This document shows positions 45,518 through 55,737 of a DNA stretch of 64,000 nt, piece by piece. The position numbers and the translations under genes were made by a program. Each line of letters starts with the position of its first letter. Position 1 is the stretch's first letter. The DNA comes from Dehalococcoidia bacterium (GTDB lineage Bacteria > Chloroflexota > Dehalococcoidia > Bin125), in assembly GCA_022828105.1 (NCBI GenBank), contig JAJEJC010000007.1, positions 454,885 through 518,884 on the forward strand, in the 5' to 3' direction. The notes under the pieces were generated by a model, which saw only the letters and a program-made list of their open reading frames with translations, was not told the DNA's origin and did no database searches.

Positions 45518-45807
45518 GCATTCCACCCCGCTGACGCCGTCGCATGCAGCGTGAGCACAAGCCCTGCCGGAACGGCAACTCCCTCGAGCACATCGCCGAC
45601 AAGCTCAAGGTCTCCGTCGCCACCGCCTACGCCGACTTGCGCCTGATCGAGACCAACTGGGACGAATTCGCTCAAGCCACGCACCAGGACGCCCTCCCAC
45701 AGCAACGCCCGACGAAACGCCGAGTCACGCCGAGCCCGCGCCCGCACCGTCTCCTTGAAGTCCCGCGTCAGTGCCATCGTTCGCCTCTCTCGCCCAACGC
45801 CATCTAG
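45518..45807 (+). pseudogene. Decayed copy of the following HTH gene
   Basis: Clear similarity to the first third of the gene at 45892: ATTCCACCCCGCTGACGCCG aligns with its start, but CGA has become the stop TGA at 45532. The frame then reads EHIADKLKVSVATAYADLRLIE, parallel to EQIADQVNVSIATVHADLRLLE. After about 45700 the similarity ends. A remnant of a tandem duplication. Confidence 0.6.
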
Positions 45808-45891
45808 CCCCACTTGCCCCCTCCGCAATCCCCGACACACCCCACCCTCTCCCAACCGCGCTACCGTTCAACATAGAACAGGAGTGCGGAG

Positions 45892-46584
45892 ATGAACATT
45901 TCACCCCGTCGACGCCGACGCATCTTCCACGAGCACGCACTCCGGCAAGCCGGCCAGACCCTCGAACAGATCGCCGACCAGGTCAACGTCTCCATCGCCA
46001 CCGTCCACGCCGACCTGCGCCTGCTCGAGGCGCACTGGCTCCTGCTCACCCAGGACATCCACGATGATCTCCTGGTCCAGCAAATCGCCCGCCTCGACCA
46101 ACGCCTCGAGCGCCTCAGCCGCCTCGACCCCGTCGATCACGCCCGCCGCGCCCTCGGCCCCGACACCCACCTCACGATTGACCAGATCACGCAGATCGAG
46201 GACCGCCACGAGCGACGCCTCGTCCAAACCGAGCGCGAGTTCCGCATGCTCCTCAAACAACTCCACAATCGCCACATCATCGGCAGCATGCGCTCCCCCG
46301 ACCACCCCGACGACGAGTTCGCCGACCACGAAACCGACCGAAAAAACCTGAAAGAACCAGAAACGATTCCGCTCCCAATTCCCCAGGAAACACAGGCGAA
46401 CGTCGCTCCAGCAACCTCAGAAAAAATACCTGCTGAAAACCTGAAACCGACACCGGCGCTGCCCCGCAGCGCTAAGGCCGAAGCCCTTCGCCTCACGAGG
46501 GAACAACAGGCCGCCCAGGCCAGTGGCGACGCCCTCGCAGAACTCAACGCCCTCGACCAACTGGTCAACCTCTACAACCCGTAG
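45892..46584 (+). CDS. HTH and coiled-coil protein next to the serine recombinase
   Basis: A 230-residue protein. Residues 1-15 are very basic (MNISPRRRRRIFHEH), residues 20-48 form a helix-turn-helix (TLEQIADQVNVSIATVHADL), residues 50-125 are charged helices, and the C-terminal 100 residues are low-complexity with a short helix at the end. GGAG lies just before the ATG. The end overlaps the convergent recombinase by 168 nt. It may be a DNA-binding accessory factor of the mobile region; no family name is certain. Confidence 0.65.
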   Translation: MNISPRRRRRIFHEHALRQAGQTLEQIADQVNVSIATVHADLRLLEAHWLLLTQDIHDDLLVQQIARLDQRLERLSRLDPVDHARRALGPDTHLTIDQITQIEDRHERRLVQTEREFRMLLKQLHNRHIIGSMRSPDHPDDEFADHETDRKNLKEPETIPLPIPQETQANVAPATSEKIPAENLKPTPALPRSAKAEALRLTREQQAAQASGDALAELNALDQLVNLYNP

Positions 46585-48180
46585 CCGCAACCGTGGTCCA
46601 CCATCATGTACCGAATTGCGAACTCCTTCTGCGAGCGCCACTTCTGCGGCATCTGTGCGGCCAATCGGACTGTCTTCTGGCATCGGGATCGTGTAGTTGA
46701 TCACGGCCCGGCCGGGCTCGACGTCGATGCGCTTGATGAAGGTGCGCAGGAACGCCTTCGACTCGGTGATGTCGCTGGTGCGCAAGAAGTCGGCCATGTC
46801 GGCGGCGAACTCGGCGACGACCTCGGCCTTGTCCAGCAGCACGCGCCGTTCGGCCAGAGCCTTCCTTGCTTGCTCGGCGGCCGTCTCTAACTGCTCCTTG
46901 CGCGCCATGTGCTCGCGGATGCGCGGTGCGGCGTCGTCGATTTCGAGATCGGTCTTCTCGATCACCCGCCAGATGCGGTCCAGCATCTGCTGAATCTCGC
47001 GTAGCTCTTCCTCGATCATCTCCAGACGCTCGCGCTCCTCGCGTGCGGCGCCGTCCATCTCCTCGTCCAACATCTTGACCAACTCGCGGATGTTGCTCTC
47101 GGTCAGCACGTGGTCGCGCAGCTGGTCGAGGACCAGGGTCTCGAACCGCTTGGCGTTGAGCCTGGGCGTCTCACAGCTGCCCGAGCCACGCTTGAGCAAC
47201 GAGCCGCAGACGTAGTAGGAATAGCGCCCGCCCTTGGCCTCGGACGCCGTCAACTGCTTGCCGCAAAGCGCGCAAGCGACCAGGCCGGAGAGCAGGTAGG
47301 GACTGGACGCACGGCGCGGGTTGGATTTGGCCGGCGCCCGCGCTTCGAGCATGGCCCCGACCTGTTCGAACTCTTCCTTGGAGACGATCGCGGGCACCGC
47401 ATGCTCGACTCGGACCGGCTCCGAGCCGTCGGTCGCCTTGAGTCCCCAGACCAGGGTGCCCATGTAGACCTCGTTCGAGAGGATCTTGTGGACCGCCGTC
47501 TTGAGCCAACGCTTGCCCTTGGCCGAGGGAATGCCCTCTGAGTTGAGCGTCTTCACGATCTCGAGGATGCTCTGTCCGCGCAGCGCCATCTCGAAGATGC
47601 GCCGCACGACGGCGTCCCTGGGCGGGTCAAGCTCGAGCCGAGGGCGCTGCTTGCCGCCGTCCGTGACGTAGACCTTGCGATAGCCGAGCGGTGCGTGCGA
47701 CGCCAGGTAGAAGCCGCGTGAGGCCGACTCGCGCATCCCCCGGCGGACCTCCTGGGCGAGGTTCTCCGAGTAGAACTCATCCACGCTCTCGATGATGGCC
47801 TCCATCAGCTTGCCGGTCGGCGTGTCGTCGGCGTGTTCAGTGATCGAGGTGACGCGGATGCCACGCCGCCTGAGCATCGATTTGAAGGCGACGGCGTGTT
47901 CGCGCTTGCGGGTGAAGCGGGAGAACTTCCAGACCAGGATTTCCTGGAAGGGCGACTCGGTCTCCGAGGCTTCGTCCAGCATCTTGCGGAACTGGGGTCG
48001 GTCGGCTACGCGGCCCGACTCGGCCTCGTCGACGTACTCGCGGACGACACGGTAGCCGTTCCGCTCGGCGAAGTCGCGCAGGGCGCGGAGTTGGGCGGCG
48101 ACCGAGAGGTCAACGTCCTGGCGGTCCGACGAAACTCGCGCATACAGCGCGGCGGGGATGCGGTCCGATTCGAGTCTCAT
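46417..48180 (-). CDS. Large serine recombinase
   Basis: A 587-residue site-specific serine recombinase. The ATG at 48180, with GGAGAGGA upstream, places the catalytic Ser17 in YARVSSDRQ. Resolvase domain about 1-150 (RPQFRKMLDEA, EILVWKFSRFTRKREHAVAF), recombinase domain about 165-270 (PLGYRKVYV, SNEVYMGTLVWG), zinc ribbon CALCGKQ...YYVCGS near residue 310, then a long coiled coil. Homologues end near VEPGRAVINYTIPMPED plus about 30 residues; here the frame runs on through the HTH gene's antisense, so the last 60 or so residues are unusual. The likely mover of this accessory region. Confidence 0.93.
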   Translation of the reverse strand: MRLESDRIPAALYARVSSDRQDVDLSVAAQLRALRDFAERNGYRVVREYVDEAESGRVADRPQFRKMLDEASETESPFQEILVWKFSRFTRKREHAVAFKSMLRRRGIRVTSITEHADDTPTGKLMEAIIESVDEFYSENLAQEVRRGMRESASRGFYLASHAPLGYRKVYVTDGGKQRPRLELDPPRDAVVRRIFEMALRGQSILEIVKTLNSEGIPSAKGKRWLKTAVHKILSNEVYMGTLVWGLKATDGSEPVRVEHAVPAIVSKEEFEQVGAMLEARAPAKSNPRRASSPYLLSGLVACALCGKQLTASEAKGGRYSYYVCGSLLKRGSGSCETPRLNAKRFETLVLDQLRDHVLTESNIRELVKMLDEEMDGAAREERERLEMIEEELREIQQMLDRIWRVIEKTDLEIDDAAPRIREHMARKEQLETAAEQARKALAERRVLLDKAEVVAEFAADMADFLRTSDITESKAFLRTFIKRIDVEPGRAVINYTIPMPEDSPIGRTDAAEVALAEGVRNSVHDGGPRLRLRVVEVDQLVEGVEFCEGVATGLGGLLFPREAKGFGLSAAGQRRCRFQVFSRYFF

Positions 48181-48350
48181 GGTAGTGTCCTCTCCGCCGG
48201 CGGGCGATCTCTCACCCTCCGTGAACTGTGCAGTTCTTGTTCGAAACATCTTACCCCGACCCATCCAGCGGATGTACTTGAACGTGACCTCGCTCACCAG
48301 TTGCGACAATCGCGTTGGGCCTGTTCGCCTCGCTTGGATAACCTGAACCC

Positions 48351-50159
48351 ATGAACTTGACCGCTCGCCTCGCCAACGGCCGGGAGCGTGTGAAGGGTCG
48401 CGTCGCTTGGCCGGCGAACTTCTACCTGGGCGACGCCACGCGATGGATGATCGGCGTCGGCCTTGCGGTCGGAATCGGGCTGTCTCTCGCCGTACTCTTG
48501 CCGCCGCTGGCGGCCTTGCCCTCGGATCCTGCGGTCATCACTCGGGTAGCCGGCGTGGTTCTACAAGCGCAAGCTGCCATGATGGCCATCTCGTTGGCGG
48601 TGATGGCCTTCATCGTCGGGGGCGTTCAGCGACGGCGCGACGTGGACGATCCGCTCTACGAGTGGTTCCTCGACAGGGCCCGGATTCGTCCTGTCTTCGC
48701 CCTGAGCGCATGGTCCTTGCTCGGGACGGGGGCTGCCTTCTTCCTGGCCGACCTCGGCATCGGCCAGCCGAATCCGAATCTACTCTTGTTCGCGGGCGGC
48801 TCGATCGGAGCGTCCATCTTCTCGACCGTCGGATTCGCACTCTGGGCGCTGCGGACGTTACAGCCCAGTCGCTATCGCGAGTACAAGCGAGTAGTCACGA
48901 TCGACCAAGTCCAACGCGCCTCCGCCAGATACTCCAGGGAGGTCATTCGCTCAGAGTCTCCGGACCTGCGGCATACCATTTGGGCCCGGAGTGAAGGCCG
49001 CGCAGCAGATCGTGCGCTTGAACGGATCGTCGACGACGCCGAGCGTACGATCCGCGACGGACGATTCGTGGACTTTCGCGATTCGATAGACCTGCTCCGC
49101 GATTGCGTCAGCGTGGCAATCGAAGAGGGGGCTCCGGATCTGGAGCGGCTCTCGCCGTTCGTGACCAAGGCTCATTTCAGCGACTGGCCGATCCGGCGCC
49201 CGTTGTCGCACGGCCTCTACCGGCTCCGTACCATGGCGCTCGCGGAGGGCCGCCCGGATTACGCCAACCTGATTCATGTACAGAGCCGGGAGTGGTTGAG
49301 CATCGGGACCGTCAAACAGCATCTGTTGCTCGTCGATCTGGCCATCGCGCTGCTGCGGGACGAGTACCGACTCACACAGCGGTTCTCTGGATCGGCCAAC
49401 CTGAGTCTGGAATGGAGCACCAACCGATTGATAGGGGTGGTGTTTGAGCATCTGATTGAAGTGGCGGACGACGAGGAACCAGAGGTCAGCGATGCCGCTC
49501 GCTACCAACTCTCCATCGACCTCATTGGGCTCCTCCAAGACTGGGCGGGAGATCTGCTCAATCGAGTCGAGCTCGATCTACTGGCCGAGTGGCTCGACCA
49601 GGCAGGCAACTACTTGGCTGTCATGTCGTGGGAGGACACAGAGGCGCATAGATTCGGCGCAATGATGCATCGCCGTCGACCGTGTCTGATCTCTCACCTT
49701 CGCTTGGCGGTGGCTGCGATCGCGGGCCGAGCGCTGCAACACGGCAACGACGCTGTGCTCGATCTGTGGGTGAACGAGATGGACTATGGCGCGCCTCCGG
49801 CTTTTCCCGCAGAGCAAGTGACATCCGATATGGCTTTGCTGAACTGGACCCCAGCGCTCGCGATACTTGATGAGAGTTGGGAACGGTGGTTGAAGGCCGA
49901 CATGAACCAAAGCGAAGCTTCGTTCTCAAAATCAAACCGCTACCCGCTCCTGGCTTACCTCTGGCTCGCGGCTCGCGAGAGCTCGATCCGTGCGATACCT
50001 CCAGCGGGGACAGTCGTCACCGATCTGCGGCAACTGTACCGAAGGCACAGGGGTTCCGTGCTGGAACACGTGTGTGGAGACGAGAGCCGCCGCGTGGAGG
50101 TCGATGAGGCACTCCGCCTGTGGTTGGGCCTGCCTCTCTCCCGCAGAGAAGACCGGTAG
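48351..50159 (+). CDS. Membrane protein with four TM segments and a large soluble domain
   Basis: A 602-residue protein of unknown function. Four hydrophobic segments lie in the first 170 residues (WMIGVGLAVGIGLSLAVLLPP, AAMMAISLAVMAFIVGG, VFALSAWSLLGTGAAFFLA, GGSIGASIFSTVGFALWAL), followed by about 430 mostly helical, soluble residues. Divergent from the recombinase (170-nt spacer). No catalytic motif is recognisable. A membrane-anchored helical sensor or effector would suit an accessory region, but this is a guess. After the stop, 50160-50462 contains no supported gene. Confidence 0.7.
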   Translation: MNLTARLANGRERVKGRVAWPANFYLGDATRWMIGVGLAVGIGLSLAVLLPPLAALPSDPAVITRVAGVVLQAQAAMMAISLAVMAFIVGGVQRRRDVDDPLYEWFLDRARIRPVFALSAWSLLGTGAAFFLADLGIGQPNPNLLLFAGGSIGASIFSTVGFALWALRTLQPSRYREYKRVVTIDQVQRASARYSREVIRSESPDLRHTIWARSEGRAADRALERIVDDAERTIRDGRFVDFRDSIDLLRDCVSVAIEEGAPDLERLSPFVTKAHFSDWPIRRPLSHGLYRLRTMALAEGRPDYANLIHVQSREWLSIGTVKQHLLLVDLAIALLRDEYRLTQRFSGSANLSLEWSTNRLIGVVFEHLIEVADDEEPEVSDAARYQLSIDLIGLLQDWAGDLLNRVELDLLAEWLDQAGNYLAVMSWEDTEAHRFGAMMHRRRPCLISHLRLAVAAIAGRALQHGNDAVLDLWVNEMDYGAPPAFPAEQVTSDMALLNWTPALAILDESWERWLKADMNQSEASFSKSNRYPLLAYLWLAARESSIRAIPPAGTVVTDLRQLYRRHRGSVLEHVCGDESRRVEVDEALRLWLGLPLSRREDR

Positions 50160-50462
50160 CGGTGAGGGGTCGGCACCTCAGCATCTACTTGGATTTGCCG
50201 ATGGCCAAGGCGACGGCACGTCGCCGCGGTTCGCCGACCGCGAGGTCTTTGGCAGTCTGTGTCTGCGTCTTGCTTGGGCTCTATCTGCCCGTGGAAGATG
50301 CAGCGGGCGCGCTCGGCGTACTCTTGCCGGACGACTGGATGCCAGCCCGGACAGATTGATCGCATTCCGACTTCGGGCGGCGAATGTTGACATCCGGAGT
50401 TCCTACCGCGCCAGAGCGCCGCAGACAGCGCCAATGGCTCGGACACCGTCCGCCTCGATCTT

Positions 50463-51237
50463 CTATGTTCCAACCCACTCAGCGTCCGCCAGCATCCCAC
50501 ATGGAGCGCGTGCAGCCGCCGGGCAAGCGTCCCGGGACCCTTTAGCGCCGTTCCGGGCGAACAAGGTCACATGCGACACAGGCAGCTGGAGCGACGCGCG
50601 TTCGAGATTGAGCGCCAGCAGGCGTTCCAGAATCCGCTCAGCTGAGGGAGCGTCGTCGCAGCCGTAGGCGGCGAAGTCGGCAGCGGCGAGCTTGTCGTGC
50701 AAGTTGACCAGCCAAGTCGGGCGCTCGTTGTAGAGATTGGTCAGGGTTCGCCTCTTCAACTGCTGCTCAGCGTGTTCATCGATGGGCAGCAGGCGGGGCG
50801 GGAGCGAGGGGATCACGTCGAGGACCTTGCGGACCCACTCGGGCGGGTTGAGCCAGAGTCGGCGCTTCTCGTCACGGTCGCGAGCGGCCTCGCCGATGGC
50901 ATCGCGGTGCTGAAGCTGCTCTGGAGTCAGGGCGTCGTCGGGGGTGTTGAGCGGCCAGTGGAAAGGGAGGGTCTCGAAGGTCATGGTCGGTGTGTGGCGG
51001 GGGTCGTTGCCGACGCCGATCCAAGTCCCCATCCGCAGCGACCACAATTCGTGCACCCGCGAGTGAAGGACGCCAGCCGTTGTGCTGCAGCACCTCGACG
51101 TTGCTGCTCAGGAAGGGCGCGGGGCCGACCTGGTTGGCGACATCGAGGAGGGTCGCTTCAGCCGCTTCGGTCTCGAAGACGAACAGCACGAGTGGTAGCT
51201 GACCGGATGGAAGCAGCTCAAAGTCAGAGCATTGCAT
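50463..51237 (-). pseudogene. Duplicated 3' fragment of the MmeI-like gene
   Basis: Positions about 50589-51076 encode a second copy of the C-terminal 160 residues of the protein at 52594: VLHSRVHELWSLRMGTW, FHWPLNTPDDALTPEQLQHR, RRTLTNLYNERPTWL and LLALNLERASL. It continues past the normal end for 41 unrelated residues. Upstream it is joined, in another frame, to a stretch beginning MQCSDFELLPSGQLPLVLFV (51237-51085) of unknown origin. No methyltransferase or nuclease motif is included, so it is a remnant. 51238-51544 shows nothing else. Confidence 0.65.
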
Positions 51238-51544
51238 TCGAGACTGCCTCGCCCGATAGCCTCGCTCTCAACGGGCCGGCCTCGCCGAGGGCAGCGGCGT
51301 GACGGCTTGATCAACTGCTGAACGCGTGAGCCTCTCAGCCATCCCAAGCCTTCGTCTCACCCAAGTCGGCAACCGTACTTGGTTCAGACGCACCAAAAGG
51401 AACCGCACAACCAGGAAACGCGTGATCCTCCCCCTCTCGAACGCCAAAGGGCGACTTCGAAGCAGATTCACTTTGAAGCGTTGCCGATTCGTCTGGCAAG
51501 TTCGTCACTTCCCTCGACCGATGTGGATCTAGGCGTCTACAACT

Positions 51545-52486
51545 TCAGCCCAAGCCTCGAGCCTTCTTGTGAGCACGCCAGAGCTTGCGCCAGACCAAGA
51601 GCTCGGCGATCTGCGTCGATATGTCCTCGGCGGTGCCCGGTTGGCCGATGTTTCGCACCGCCACGGTGGCGCTTCGCTCGCCCAGCTCGGAGTGCCGAAT
51701 GCTGCACCGGCAACGGACGCTCTCGGCGACAAGCACAGATTCGCGCCCGGGCTGCTCATCGTCATGCGATGGCTCGGGCAAGAACGACAACCTCGCTCGC
51801 TCCTGGTAGCTGGACCCTTGATAGGCCTCGCTCAACTGAGACTCGAAGCGCTGAGTTTCCCTATAGAATGGACTCACTTCGAATAGGGACTCCACTTCCA
51901 AGCCATCGGCCCAGTTCTGAAGCGACTCTGTCCGTTCATTAGCAGGCAGCCCTGTGGCGTCGCGAAGGGCGTCTTCAGCGCCAGCATGGAAGCGCTGAGC
52001 GAACAAACGGTTGCTGAGGGTGTAGCCGATCAGTCCGTCAACGATCGTCAACTCAAGGCCGTCTTCTTCGTCGGAGTACCACTCCCTGAACTCCTCTGAA
52101 CCGACGACGAAGAAGGGCAGCCCATGCTGCAAGGCGTACTCAAGCTTGAGCCGGAGATTGCGCTTCCGCCGCGGATTGTCCGTTTGTTCTCGCGGTACAT
52201 ACTCGGATCGTCGACTGAAGCCCTGGAGTAGGCCGTCGAACTCGATAGCCAGAAGCGGCTCACCCTGCCGCGTGGCGATCACATAATCGACACTGGTCTT
52301 GCGGAAGAATTCGGAGCTGTCTGCGACACTGTCCGAAGCGTGCATGCTTTTGCCGAGGTCGAACAGCGCGGTCCACGGCAACTGCGGCAAAATGAGGAAG
52401 CGGTCTCCCCAAGTCGATTGGATCGCGTGGAACAGCTCGGTTTCTTTGCCGCTGCCGAATATTGAACTTCGCAATCGCACGCCCAT
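51545..52486 (-). CDS. DUF2726-like putative restriction nuclease
   Basis: A protein of about 313 residues (ATG at 52486; a GTG six bases later is better spaced from GAGGAGGG, and a longer reading to 52555 is possible). The N-terminal half resembles DUF2726/PD-(D/E)XK proteins: SGKETELFHAIQSTWGDRFL, LPQLPWTALFDL, Asp67 in SVDYVIATRQG and Glu82/Asp84 in LLAIEFDG, then RRKRNLRLKLEYALQHGLPF. The C-terminal half is unknown. Located between the MmeI-like gene and the fragment of its 3' end. Confidence 0.65.
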   Translation of the reverse strand: MGVRLRSSIFGSGKETELFHAIQSTWGDRFLILPQLPWTALFDLGKSMHASDSVADSSEFFRKTSVDYVIATRQGEPLLAIEFDGLLQGFSRRSEYVPREQTDNPRRKRNLRLKLEYALQHGLPFFVVGSEEFREWYSDEEDGLELTIVDGLIGYTLSNRLFAQRFHAGAEDALRDATGLPANERTESLQNWADGLEVESLFEVSPFYRETQRFESQLSEAYQGSSYQERARLSFLPEPSHDDEQPGRESVLVAESVRCRCSIRHSELGERSATVAVRNIGQPGTAEDISTQIAELLVWRKLWRAHKKARGLG

Positions 52487-52593
52487 CCCTCCTCGCCGGG
52501 CCAACTGTATCGTGTTCTCTTCGTAGCGGCAGGCGCAACTCGAAGCCCGAGCCATTCAGAGCGGGAAGTCGCCGGATTCCGGGTCACGAGTGA

Positions 52594-55497
52594 CTAGAGC
52601 GATGCTCGCTCCAGGTTGAGCAAAAGCAGGCGCTCCAGGATTTCCTCGTCGACGATATCGGCGGGCCAACCGTAGGCAGCGCAGACGGCGGCGTCGAGGT
52701 TGTCGTGGAGGTTGTCGAGCCAGGTGGGACGTTCGTTGTAGAGATTGGTCAGGGTTCGCTTCTTCAACTGTTTCGCGGCGTGTTCGTTGACGGGCAGCAG
52801 GCGCATGGGCAGCGAGGGGATCACATCGGGCTCCTCGCGGACCCACTCCGGCGGATTGAGCCAGCGTCGGCGCTTCTCGTCCAACTCCTTCGCCGCCGCG
52901 CCGATGGCGTCGCGATGCTGTCGCTGCTTCGGGGTCAGCGCCTCGTCGGGCGTGTTCAGCGGCCAGGGGAAAGGGAAGGTCTCGAGGGTCGTGGTCGGCG
53001 TGTAGCGGGGGCGATCTTCGAGGCTGGTGCCCATGCGCAGTGACCAGAGTCCGTGCACTCGGGAGTGGAGGACACCAAAGGCATAGTCGTCGTCGCGCGC
53101 GATGACGATTACGACGTTGTGAGGGTTGGTTAGGGGATCGAGCCAAACGAATACTCGGTGCTTGGCAACCATCGATGTGGCGAGGTAGCGGGACAGCGGC
53201 TTGATAGCTTCTCGCATGGCTGGTCGCGGGCGCTCGTGCAGCCACCATTCAGAACGAGTAGTTCGGCTATGGGCCCTTGTCTCTTTGGCCTGTTGGGACA
53301 CGAACTCAAACGGAGCTTCGTACTCGGCAGCGTCCGATTCAGTCATCGCCGTGCCATAGTCGACAATGAACATATCCCGCGGACGTCGAGTGATGTCCAT
53401 CCCATTGACCCACGGAACTACTACGTCCGCATTCGGTCTCCCGTTGACATTGGTTGGCTTACGCAGCATCTCGCGTCCTGTTTCACCATCGCATTCAAAT
53501 GATCCTCCCTTGGTATCTCCCATGAAGGAGGCTCCCGTGTTTTCTGGCAGTATGTCGGCGCGGGTCAAATCGATTCCGACAGACAAGTCTGTGTTGATGG
53601 CGGAAACCTCTGTGCCATCAAGGATCCGCTCGTAGTCGCTTCCGTCGTCCTGACCCACGATTGAGACTCGAACGGCAGCACCATCAACTACCCATGGCTC
53701 ATCTGACCATGCCAGGAATAGCTCACCACTCTTCTTAATCGCATCTAGGACGGCGCGATTCGCACCACCTCGTATGGAGTTGGTTGCCAGCAGCCCTGCC
53801 CGAGCACTTACTCCTTGCTGAATCTGACGTCGAGCTTGTTCGTGCCAATAACAGGCAAGATCGGAGTTGCGATCAACTGTTCCGTTCCAAGCAAGGAAGA
53901 CGTCATCGACATATCTGTCACCAAGCGACAATCGCATGAGTTTGGTACCCAGAAACGGCGGGTTGCCGACGATGAACTCGGCCCTCGGCCACGTCGCCGG
54001 GATGGGGTCGCCTTCTTCGTCCTCGGCGAGAATGGCGTCTCGAAGCTCGATGTTGTCGAGCGGTTGCAGGACGGGGTCGCGAGGGAAGCCGTAGCCGTGG
54101 TCGAGCATCCACTGGATGTGTCCGATCCAGATGGCGACGCCGGCGAGCTCCTTGGCGTAGGGATTGATCTCGATGCCGAGCACGTTGTGCGGGTCGACGC
54201 GGGGGAACTCGCCGGTGATGCGCAGGCGCTCGGCGCCCCAGCGGATGGCCTCCTGTTCGAGGTCCTTGAGCAGGCGCAGGGTGACGTAGAGGAAGTTGCC
54301 CGACCCGCAGGCGGGGTCGAGCACGCGCACGGCGCGCAGGCGCTCGAGGAAGCCGCGCCACTCGGCTTCAGCGTTCTGTTCCCATTTCGGCAGGTTGGCG
54401 CGACGCAGGCCCTCGCGCGTCAGTGGGCTGGGCTCGCGATCCTTCATCAGCGCGGCGACCCGATCCTGCATCGCAGCAAACTCGCGGCGCAGCGGCGTCA
54501 TCACGACCGGTTCGACGACCATCAGGATCTTCTCGCGGTCGGTGTAGTGCGCGCCGAGTTGTCCTCGTTTGGCCGGGTCGAGTCCGCGCTCGAAGAGCGT
54601 GCCGAGAATGGCCGGCTCGACCTGAGACCAGTCGAGGTTGGATGCGTCGGCGACGGTCCGCAGTTCGTCGCGCGTGAAGGCCAGCACGGAATCGTCGTCG
54701 AAGAGTCCGCCGTTGAACCACTCAATCCGCTGCGTGCCGAAGAACCGCCCCGCCTCGCGCTCGGACATCAGCCGGAAGAGATCGGCGAGTCCGTTGGTGA
54801 ACTCGTCCGGGTCGTCCTGGCGTGATGCAATCAGGTCGGTCATCAGGCGTCGCGGCAGCAGGCCGACGTCCTCGGCAAACAGGCAGAAGAGGACGCGGTT
54901 GAGGAAGTGCGCGACCGACTCGGGCTCGTAGCCGCGTTCCTGCATGGATCGGGCCAGGTCGGCGAAGCGCGAGGCCGCCGCCTGCGTGACCTCGTCCGGC
55001 GTCTGTCGGGGGCGCAATTCCTCCGGTTCGACCATGACGGCGCGCAGGATGCGCAGCGCCTCGGCAGTCTGGTCGCCGCCGGCGGCGAGGTCGTCCAGGC
55101 GGATCTCGTAGACGCGCGGCCGGGTGTTGGTGAAGTTGGTATGGACCTCGATCCGGCCCATGTCGCTGACGACAAGCGCGGGCGGGTTCTCGAGGTCTTC
55201 GCGGTAGTCGAGCAGTTGCCGGTAAGCGGCGGCGAGGTCGGCGCGGTCGCCCTTGTACTCCCAGCCGAAGTGTCCGCGTTTCCAGACGTCGGCCCAGCCC
55301 TGGCCGCCGCCGAGCTTCTCGACGCCGGCCTCGAACGTGTAGGACTCGCCGGCGGGATCGGCCTCGCCGGGCGTCTGCACGCCGAGCAGGCGGCAGAGAT
55401 CGATGAAATGTTCCTGGGACGAGGCTTTCTCGCGCTTGGCGTTTTCGCGCCACTTGGCGGCGAACCCGGCGGCGGAAAGCGTCGCAATCACGGACAC
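52594..55497 (-). CDS. MmeI-like (type IIL) restriction endonuclease/methyltransferase
   Basis: About 967 residues, combining nuclease, methyltransferase and recognition domain. The GTG at 55497 fits the family start; a TTG at 55545 is possible. N-terminal PD-(D/E)XK: Asp70 and Glu80-Tyr-Lys82 in ADVWKRGHFGWEYKG. Methyltransferase motif I is VLDPACGSGNFLYVTLRLL and motif IV GNPPFLGTKLMR. ATNSIRGGANRAVLDAIKK and WVVDGAAVRVSIVG are typical of the group. The C-terminal third is the target-recognition and helical region. Enzymes of this type methylate one strand and cut at a distance. Confidence 0.9.
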   Translation of the reverse strand: MSVIATLSAAGFAAKWRENAKREKASSQEHFIDLCRLLGVQTPGEADPAGESYTFEAGVEKLGGGQGWADVWKRGHFGWEYKGDRADLAAAYRQLLDYREDLENPPALVVSDMGRIEVHTNFTNTRPRVYEIRLDDLAAGGDQTAEALRILRAVMVEPEELRPRQTPDEVTQAAASRFADLARSMQERGYEPESVAHFLNRVLFCLFAEDVGLLPRRLMTDLIASRQDDPDEFTNGLADLFRLMSEREAGRFFGTQRIEWFNGGLFDDDSVLAFTRDELRTVADASNLDWSQVEPAILGTLFERGLDPAKRGQLGAHYTDREKILMVVEPVVMTPLRREFAAMQDRVAALMKDREPSPLTREGLRRANLPKWEQNAEAEWRGFLERLRAVRVLDPACGSGNFLYVTLRLLKDLEQEAIRWGAERLRITGEFPRVDPHNVLGIEINPYAKELAGVAIWIGHIQWMLDHGYGFPRDPVLQPLDNIELRDAILAEDEEGDPIPATWPRAEFIVGNPPFLGTKLMRLSLGDRYVDDVFLAWNGTVDRNSDLACYWHEQARRQIQQGVSARAGLLATNSIRGGANRAVLDAIKKSGELFLAWSDEPWVVDGAAVRVSIVGQDDGSDYERILDGTEVSAINTDLSVGIDLTRADILPENTGASFMGDTKGGSFECDGETGREMLRKPTNVNGRPNADVVVPWVNGMDITRRPRDMFIVDYGTAMTESDAAEYEAPFEFVSQQAKETRAHSRTTRSEWWLHERPRPAMREAIKPLSRYLATSMVAKHRVFVWLDPLTNPHNVVIVIARDDDYAFGVLHSRVHGLWSLRMGTSLEDRPRYTPTTTLETFPFPWPLNTPDEALTPKQRQHRDAIGAAAKELDEKRRRWLNPPEWVREEPDVIPSLPMRLLPVNEHAAKQLKKRTLTNLYNERPTWLDNLHDNLDAAVCAAYGWPADIVDEEILERLLLLNLERASL

Positions 55498-55737
55498 AGC
55501 CTCGTTCCCAAGTCGCCGATCGCACGGTTGCGCCAGGCGAGGCAATGCAACCAGCCTAGCCGTGAGGCCGATGCCGGTGAGCCGCGCCGGCTGGGACGAC
55601 GGCTCCCGTACGTCTAGCGCAGGTCATCGATGCAGGGCCGAACCGCGAGGCCGCGGGCTCCATGCCGCGCCTCGCATCAATGGCCCGGCAACTTCATCGC
55701 GCCCGCGGTTGAGCGAGTACTCTCGCCAGCCTGAGGT

